Positions 59,659 to 64,000 of a stretch of 64,000 nt of DNA are shown piece by piece; the first letter of the stretch is position 1, and each line of letters starts with the position of its first letter. A model generated the notes under the pieces. That model worked only from the letters and a program-made list of their open reading frames with translations. It was not told where the DNA came from and ran no database searches. The stretch comes from Brevibacillus reuszeri (GTDB lineage: Bacteria; Bacillota; Bacilli; Brevibacillales; Brevibacillaceae): NCBI RefSeq assembly GCF_001187725.1, contig NZ_LGIQ01000011.1:310001-374000 (forward strand). The letters run 5' to 3'. The position numbers were made by a program, and so were the translations under genes.

Positions 59659-60180
59659 TTACTTTTCCCAATGCTCGTTAATAAACTGATCTCTACCAGA
59701 CTTTTCACGATCTTCCTTGTAATGCTTTGGATTTTTCTTATGGTAGTCTTGATGGTAGTCTTCTGCAGGATAGAAAGGGAAGCTGGCAGATACGATTTCC
59801 GTTACAATCGGTTTGGTAAAGCGACCACTTGCTTCCATCTCCTTTTTTGATTGGAGCGCCAATTCATACTGTTTTTCATTGTGTGTAAAAATGACCGTTC
59901 GATACTGAGCTCCGCGATCTTGGAATTGTCCTTCAGCGTCCGTTGGATCAATTTGTTGCCAATAAAGCTCCAACAATTTTTCATACGGAAACAGTTCAGG
60001 ATCAAACGTGATTTCTACAGCTTCAACGTGCCCAGTTGTACCTTTTTTGACCTCTTCGTAAGTTGGGTTAGGCGTCGTTCCCCCTATATATCCTGATACA
60101 ATGCCTCCAATTCCAGGCAATTGATCAAAAGGCGTTACCATGCACCAGAAGCATCCACCAGCAAAAGTTGCTTTTTGCAT
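59659..60180 (-). CDS. msrA: Peptide methionine sulfoxide reductase MsrA
   Basis: A 173-residue cytosolic repair enzyme that reduces methionine-S-sulfoxide. The active site GGCFWC has Cys10, and GYIGGTTPNPTYEEV, HVEAVEITFDP and AEDYHQDYHKKNP follow in family order. No MsrB domain is fused. ATG at 60180 follows GGAGAAGGAG. Single gene with its own terminator shared with the convergent GNAT. Confidence 0.96.
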   Translation of the reverse strand: MQKATFAGGCFWCMVTPFDQLPGIGGIVSGYIGGTTPNPTYEEVKKGTTGHVEAVEITFDPELFPYEKLLELYWQQIDPTDAEGQFQDRGAQYRTVIFTHNEKQYELALQSKKEMEASGRFTKPIVTEIVSASFPFYPAEDYHQDYHKKNPKHYKEDREKSGRDQFINEHWEK

Positions 60181-60382
60181 ATTCGTCTATTCTCCTTCTC
60201 CCCATTAGGCATAACTGTAGCTGCTCTATTCACTATATCCTATCATACCACCTGCAATAAATAATCCGATCAAAAGACGTAGAATGTGCTGCCTTGCTAC
60301 ACTCTCCTTCCCGAACAAGGGCTATTTCTTTTTGTTGGCTTCCCCTTTCTGCTACGGTTAGTTGCGGAAGGGGGTGATTTCT

Positions 60383-60583
60383 ATGACAGAGCATCTGTAC
60401 TTTATCGTAAGTCTCAATGATGCACTGCGGTTCAGTCATGGGCTTTCGCAGCTTGGCATAACACACTATCATTTGCAGCCACATGATAAACAGGTCGCGT
60501 TTGTATTTGAACGTGTATCTGCGAAGAGACGTACCATCTTGAAGCGTTTCTTTGGTGCAGATGGCGTGTCTCGTCAAAACTAG
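60383..60583 (+). CDS. Small hypothetical protein (66 residues)
   Basis: The frame MTEHLYFIVSLNDALRFSHGLSQLG... has a very strong ribosome binding site (AGGGGGTGAT, 4 bases before the ATG) and is followed by hairpins at 60598-60628 and 60649-60673. The short alpha/beta pattern (YFIVSLNDALRFSHGL, then THYHLQPHDKQVAFVFE) recalls small DUF3343-like or ACT-like folds, but I cannot assign a family. Confidence 0.6.
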   Translation: MTEHLYFIVSLNDALRFSHGLSQLGITHYHLQPHDKQVAFVFERVSAKRRTILKRFFGADGVSRQN

Positions 60584-60597
60584 CAGTTACGCCAAGG

Positions 60598-60628
60598 CTG
60601 ATGCCTCTTTTTTTATGAGGGGCATCAG
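60598..60628 (+). other. Hairpin after the small hypothetical gene
   Basis: CTGATGCCtC (60598-60607) pairs with GaGGGGCATCAG (60617-60628) around a T-rich loop. No T-run follows directly. It may add to termination with the next hairpin. Confidence 0.5.
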
Positions 60629-60648
60629 TCCCTAAAAATACAGGGAGG

Positions 60649-60673
60649 GTACCAATGAAAGTTGGTACTTTTT
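60649..60673 (+). terminator. Rho-independent terminator
   Basis: GTACCAA (60649-60655) pairs with TTGGTAC (60662-60668) around TGAAAG, followed by TTTTTG. Ends the small gene at 60383-60583. Confidence 0.75.
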
Positions 60674-60734
60674 GTTATTTCCAATTTCACTTTTAATGTA
60701 GATAGGCTAGAAAAATACATTTGGAGTGAATCTT

Positions 60735-61073
60735 ATGTTCAAAATGAAAACCGTCATTATTTACTATGTGATTCTGACGATCGTCTTTTTAAGTGGTCGA
60801 TCCTACATTATGAATATGTACAAAATGAGTGAGGGACCAGTTCCTCAGGAAGCATTTCAGCGGTTATTTAGTTGGGTTAGCTTTTCTTCTTATTTTTTCA
60901 TCGTACCTCTGATGATTATCGGTTTGCTTGCCGTCATCCGCTTTTTTAGACGCAAGGGTCTCTCGCTCTTTCTAAGCTCGTTGCTCGGCATCCTGTACCT
61001 TTTATTTGCAGCAACGATTGGTTATGTTCTAATGTTTATTTTTATTCTCCTGTTTTACGGGTTCGCTCCGTAA
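60735..61073 (+). CDS. Small hydrophobic membrane protein (112 residues)
   Basis: MFKMKTVIIYYVILTIVFLSGRSY... has about three to four membrane helices (about 5-22, 43-62, 72-85 and 90-110). ATG at 60735 is preceded by TTGGAGTGAAT. No family recognised and no conserved charged residues in the helices. No clear promoter partner; it stands alone between two small genes. Confidence 0.6.
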   Translation: MFKMKTVIIYYVILTIVFLSGRSYIMNMYKMSEGPVPQEAFQRLFSWVSFSSYFFIVPLMIIGLLAVIRFFRRKGLSLFLSSLLGILYLLFAATIGYVLMFIFILLFYGFAP

Positions 61074-61185
61074 CAGCTTGTTTCGTCACATTCACTGCCC
61101 TTGCTTGGTTAGGCATTGACCATGGGTATTTCCCGAACATCTGGCTCATAGCGTTAAGATGGAGCCAAAAAGGAGATGATCGCTC

Positions 61186-61344
61186 ATGTCATTGCAGAAG
61201 GTTGTTCTGTGGGTGATTGCCATCATTGCACTTGTTGTCGTATTCACATCCGTTTCAAATGGTTTTATACGGCTAATCGCCATCATCGGTATTCTTGTCA
61301 GTAGCTTTGTGCTTTCGGGAACCATCATCCGCATAAAAAAATAA
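61186..61344 (+). CDS. Very small membrane protein (52 residues)
   Basis: The frame encodes MSLQKVVLWVIAIIALVVVF..., ending SGTIIRIKK. It has two hydrophobic helices (about 6-23 and 29-46) and a basic C-terminus. AAGGAGATGATC lies just before the ATG, nearly a perfect anti-16S match, and a strong terminator follows at 61358. That combination supports a real gene despite its length. No family recognised. Confidence 0.7.
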   Translation: MSLQKVVLWVIAIIALVVVFTSVSNGFIRLIAIIGILVSSFVLSGTIIRIKK

Positions 61345-61357
61345 AGGCAGGCTGTTC

Positions 61358-61388
61358 ATGCACCCAATCGGGGGTGCATTTCTTTTTT
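61358..61388 (+). terminator. Terminator of the 52-residue protein gene
   Basis: ATGCACCC (61358-61365) pairs with GGGTGCAT (61372-61379), loop AATCGG, followed by TTCTTTTTT. Confidence 0.88.
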
Positions 61389-61505
61389 ACTTCCTGGAAA
61401 TTTTTGTAGCCATACGCCATTCGTTTCGATATATTTTTTGATAAGCTCCATCCATCTCATTCATTTTACCCGTTCCCAACCATCCTGTTTTTAAAGGAGA
61501 ATACG

Positions 61506-62030
61506 ATGAACAGCCAACTGTTTAGCGACCGCCTGACACTCACAAAACTGGCTTCACATGATTGGGAACTCATCCGCTCTATCTACACCAACCCGGCACT
61601 CATGAATCACATCGGATCAACGATGAGCGAGGATGCCATTCGCCGCAACTTTGACAAGGAGCTCGCTCCCTGGAGCCTGGAATCTACCCATTGGCTCACC
61701 TGGATCATCCGTGAAACAGCTTCTGATAACGAAGTTGGCTTAATCAGCATCTGTACCCGCAATCGAGAAAAACTCACTGCGGAAATTGGCTTTATTTTGC
61801 TGGAAGCATCCCAAGGGAAGGGGTATGCAACGGAAGCAATTAAACGAGTCATTCATTTCGCCATCGATACACACGGATTCCATAGATTCACCGCTGTTTG
61901 TTCCGAGGAGCATATCGCGTCACGCCGTGTATTGGAAAAGGCCGGGATGACCCTCGATGAGATTGCTTCCGAGTGCACTGAAATCAATGGCAGGCTAGTG
62001 AATGACTGTTTTTATTCGTTGGAGAGATGA
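61506..62030 (+). CDS. GNAT-family N-acetyltransferase, RimJ/RimL type
   Basis: A 174-residue acetyltransferase with the RimJ/L start FSDRLTLTKLASHDWELIRSIYTNPALMNHIG, acetyl-CoA loop LEASQGKGYATEAIKRVIHFA and the C-terminal EHIASRRVLEKAGMTLDE. ATG at 61506 follows AAAGGAG. This group acetylates protein N-termini or small amines; the substrate is not predictable. Confidence 0.9.
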   Translation: MNSQLFSDRLTLTKLASHDWELIRSIYTNPALMNHIGSTMSEDAIRRNFDKELAPWSLESTHWLTWIIRETASDNEVGLISICTRNREKLTAEIGFILLEASQGKGYATEAIKRVIHFAIDTHGFHRFTAVCSEEHIASRRVLEKAGMTLDEIASECTEINGRLVNDCFYSLER

Positions 62031-62053
62031 GCGTTGTTAGTCCTCTCAATCTT

Positions 62054-62740
62054 CTATTCAAAGAGGTACGGCGCAGCTATTTCCTCAATGCATTCAGGCA
62101 TGTCATTTTTAGGACTGCCGACAATAGAGGGTACGGGATAGGCTCTCATCTTTTCTGAATCATATGGAACAAGCAAAGATTGCAAGCGATCTGCATCAAA
62201 GCTTTGACGATCCAGCCAGATCGCTTCGTCTTGTTTTTGCAAAATGACCGGCATTCTGTCATGGATATCCGTGACAATCTGATTGGGCTTTGTCGTGATG
62301 ATCGTGCACGTATGCAGCTTTTCCCCTGCCGGATTTGTCCACGTATCGAACAAGCCCGCGAAGGCAAAAGGCTCCCCTGTCTTCATCATGATCCGCATCG
62401 GCTGTTTCTCACTTCCTACCTTTCTCCACTCATAAAAACCATCTGCCGGGATGATGCATCGCTTGCGAACAAACAATTGTTTAAAGGCAGGCTTCTCCTG
62501 AATCGTTTCAGACTTGGCATTGATCAGCTTATAGGCGCTTTTCTCATCTTTCGCCCAGTAAGGAACAAGTCCCCATTTTAGTCGTCCCAGCCGCCGCTGA
62601 CCCCGATCCTCAATGATGGCAGGAATAAGCTGCCCCGGGGCAATGTTGTATTGTTTTTTCCACTCGTACGGAACCTCTTCTACTTCAAACCTTTCTATGA
62701 GCTCGTCGGAATCAAAAACGATCGTAAAGCGTCCACACAT
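62054..62740 (-). CDS. SRAP-domain protein (YedK/HMCES type)
   Basis: A 228-residue protein of the SOS-response-associated peptidase family, which cross-links to abasic sites in single-stranded DNA through Cys2. Seen: Met-Cys2-Gly-Arg at the start, INAKSET (Asn74), ADGFYEW (Glu104) and HDRMPVIL (His160), the complete active-site set. ATG at 62740 (MCGRF) must be the true start because Cys2 has to become the free N-terminus; GAGGTGA lies upstream. The frame to 62788 is not coding. Monocistronic; a terminator for the gene upstream of it lies at 62775-62801. Confidence 0.93.
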   Translation of the reverse strand: MCGRFTIVFDSDELIERFEVEEVPYEWKKQYNIAPGQLIPAIIEDRGQRRLGRLKWGLVPYWAKDEKSAYKLINAKSETIQEKPAFKQLFVRKRCIIPADGFYEWRKVGSEKQPMRIMMKTGEPFAFAGLFDTWTNPAGEKLHTCTIITTKPNQIVTDIHDRMPVILQKQDEAIWLDRQSFDADRLQSLLVPYDSEKMRAYPVPSIVGSPKNDMPECIEEIAAPYLFE

Positions 62741-62774
62741 TGCTCTCACCTCAACTGTTTTCCCACTGAAAATG

Positions 62775-62801
62775 AAAAAGTCCCCCACTATTTCGTGAGG
62801 G
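62775..62801 (-). terminator. Terminator of the alpha-CTD-like gene
   Basis: On the minus strand CCCTCAC pairs with GTGGGGG (one G-T) around six bases, followed by ACTTTTTC. Separates the alpha-CTD-like gene from the SRAP gene. Confidence 0.7.
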
Positions 62802-62935
62802 TTGAAAAAGGTTGTTAACAGTGTATGAGAGCTAGTATGCCCGAATATTCCTACTTACTTACGTGCTTTGCGAAAAAAGTCTGGCGATTTTCCAATCTGT
62901 TCCATGAGACATTGCACCAACAGATTACCCCTATT

Positions 62936-63229
62936 TCAGTTCTTGAACGATAATCCCGCTTCCTGCAAAACAGCTCTGAGCTTCGGTAAAGACGCTGGTC
63001 CCATACCATGATATTGCAGAATTTCTTTTTCACTATAAGTAGAGAGCTGCTCCAAGGTAATGATTCCATTGTGTTCCAACGCTCGTCTGGCAGGTGCCGA
63101 AAGAAGGGACAGAAACCCACTACCAGGCTTACGTTCTTGCTCGCAGATCGGGCAGGTAGGACAATCGCTGCTTTTCAAATATTCGTGTCCTTTGCTACAA
63201 GTTCTTCTTTCTTTATTCGAGGCTGCCAT
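62936..63229 (-). CDS. Small zinc-ribbon plus RNA polymerase alpha-CTD-like protein
   Basis: A 97-residue protein. The N-terminal half has CSKGHEYLKSSDCPTCPICE, with four cysteines suggesting a zinc ribbon. The C-terminal half, LSAPARRALEHNGIITLEQLSTYSEKEILQYHGMGPASLPKLRAVLQEAGLSF, closely follows the helix-hairpin-helix fold of the RNA polymerase alpha C-terminal domain. It may bind DNA or the transcription machinery; function unknown. ATG at 63229 (MAASNKER) is preferred; an ATG at 63241 is possible. Confidence 0.7.
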   Translation of the reverse strand: MAASNKERRTCSKGHEYLKSSDCPTCPICEQERKPGSGFLSLLSAPARRALEHNGIITLEQLSTYSEKEILQYHGMGPASLPKLRAVLQEAGLSFKN

Positions 63230-63288
63230 ATGGAACCACATCCTTTCTTCGCGCTTTTCCCCTCCATTATATCCAGGATTTAGACTTA

Positions 63289-64000
63289 TTACTTACTCTC
63301 ACCGCATCCTCCTAAAAACGGCACACATAATGCTGTATCAGGACAAAAATCCGGGTTCTCTTCACACAAGGCGCTTGTAAAATCCGGATTTTGCTTGCTC
63401 AAGTACTTAAAATAGCAAACAATCTCGTGATTTCGTGCGGCTACGCTGTTCAACTGGAATGACAATAAATATTTGGTACGAACATGCTGATAGAATAATC
63501 CCAGCTTTGTAAAAGGAGGCGGATACGCTTTAGCAGGTAAAGTAGGAATGATATCATGCACATTTGCAATTCGAACGCTTTTCTTTACCGTTTCGTCGAA
63601 TCGGGAAGCAAATACAGGGCTTCCAACACGAGGGCTGCCATACGTATAGACGAAAGGCTTTTTAAACTTCGTATTCACTGCAATATCAAAAGCAGCTAGT
63701 ACTGCGAGTCCTCCACCCAGGCTGTGTCCGGCGATAAAGATTCTTTTCGATTTGGATAGCTGGTTTAAAGCAGTGATCAGCTCATTTCTGGCCGATTGAT
63801 AAATGCACGTAAACCCTCGATGAGTTTTTCCACTATTTTTGACAAAAGGATACCGCACCTGAAATAAATCCTGGTCCGACTCATTATCCTGAAATGTTCG
63901 GGTTCCTCGAAAAGCTACGACGATCTTATCATGCGACTCCGCGATAAAACCGAATACCTCCAGCTCCGGCTCCTCTACCCCAGCACATGCTCGTATGATA
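63289..64000 (-). CDS. Lipase class 3 family protein (5' end cut by the window)
   Basis: The frame stays open to the window edge, so the N-terminus lies beyond 64000. About 237 residues are visible. The alpha/beta-hydrolase core has VVAFRGTRTFQD near the edge, HRGF, the nucleophile elbow IFIAGHSLGGGLAVLAAFD, YTYGSPRVGSPVFASRF with the Asp region IANVHDIIPTLP, and a C-terminal NHEIVCYF His candidate. This is the Lipase_3 (PF01764) pattern. The C-terminus has a Cys-rich tail (CEENPDFCPDTALC). Substrate unknown; esterase or phospholipase activity is likely. Confidence 0.88.
   Translation of the reverse strand, partial: IIRACAGVEEPELEVFGFIAESHDKIVVAFRGTRTFQDNESDQDLFQVRYPFVKNSGKTHRGFTCIYQSARNELITALNQLSKSKRIFIAGHSLGGGLAVLAAFDIAVNTKFKKPFVYTYGSPRVGSPVFASRFDETVKKSVRIANVHDIIPTLPAKAYPPPFTKLGLFYQHVRTKYLLSFQLNSVAARNHEIVCYFKYLSKQNPDFTSALCEENPDFCPDTALCVPFLGGCGESK

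Noticed and set aside
1..64000. CRISPR arrays, tRNA or rRNA genes, complete insertion sequences, prophage
   Set aside because: No regular spaced repeats, cloverleaf sequences, rRNA segments, transposase frames or phage genes were seen.

Overview
The window reads as chromosomal DNA of a low-to-mid-GC, Gram-positive, spore-former-type Bacillota. Brevibacillus or a close Paenibacillaceae relative is my inference. The reasons are very strong GGAGG-type ribosome binding sites, frequent TTG and GTG starts, five lipoprotein solute-binding proteins with clear lipoboxes, a BcrC-type undecaprenyl pyrophosphate phosphatase, and MCP/globin sensors. I saw no rRNA, tRNA, CRISPR array or complete insertion sequence.

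Region 1 (1-12915) is a histidine-utilisation operon on the minus strand: hutU, hutI, an M20 PepT-like peptidase, a LivJ-like binding protein, hutH, a second LivJ-like binding protein, then livH, livM, livG and the start of livF. It is driven by a clear -24/-12 (sigma-54) promoter and faces a divergent PAS/AAA+/Fis activator. Its urocanase is divergent around the usual His-Gly-Gly-Gly-Val-Gly motif.

Region 2 (12923-24273, plus strand) is the most interesting part: a cyclic-AMP signalling island. It encodes a cyclic-nucleotide-binding domain fused to an SLC13/DASS-like anion transporter, a DUF3307 membrane protein, a Crp-type regulator, a CHASE2 class III adenylate cyclase, a 1378-residue exported FecR/coiled-coil/fibronectin-III protein, and an exported six-bladed NHL propeller. 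A perfect Crp-like dyad sits at -41.5 to a -10 box before the DUF3307-crp-cyclase run. A degenerate site sits at about the same distance before the transporter. This points to an autoregulated cAMP circuit tied to a cell-surface sensor.

Region 3 (24330-26463) holds a GntR regulator, possibly read from a leaderless mRNA with an operator over its -10, and a serine-hydroxymethyltransferase-like PLP enzyme.

Region 4 (26473-46358) has two complete peptide ABC importers, each with its own peptidase(s). The first (SBP, permeases, two ATPases, M20 peptidase) has a sigma-54 promoter and a divergent sigma-54 activator; its DppC-type permease carries a large Ig-like extracytoplasmic insertion. The second (SBP, permeases, ATPases, DUF1177, M20 peptidase, IclR) has a sigma-A promoter with a dyad just downstream, and faces an M29-like aminopeptidase.

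Region 5 (46385-56182) holds a membrane chemoreceptor, a short soluble globin-coupled sensor, and a wall-sugar recycling operon: an RpiR regulator, a sugar ABC importer without an ATPase, a double GNAT and NagZ. This operon has candidate RpiR operators and a cre box.

Region 6 (56277-64000) is mixed housekeeping: GNATs, a truncated surface-protein reading frame beside a group II intron-like relic, bcrC, msrA, several small membrane proteins, an SRAP protein, an RNA polymerase alpha-CTD-like protein and a lipase cut by the window end.
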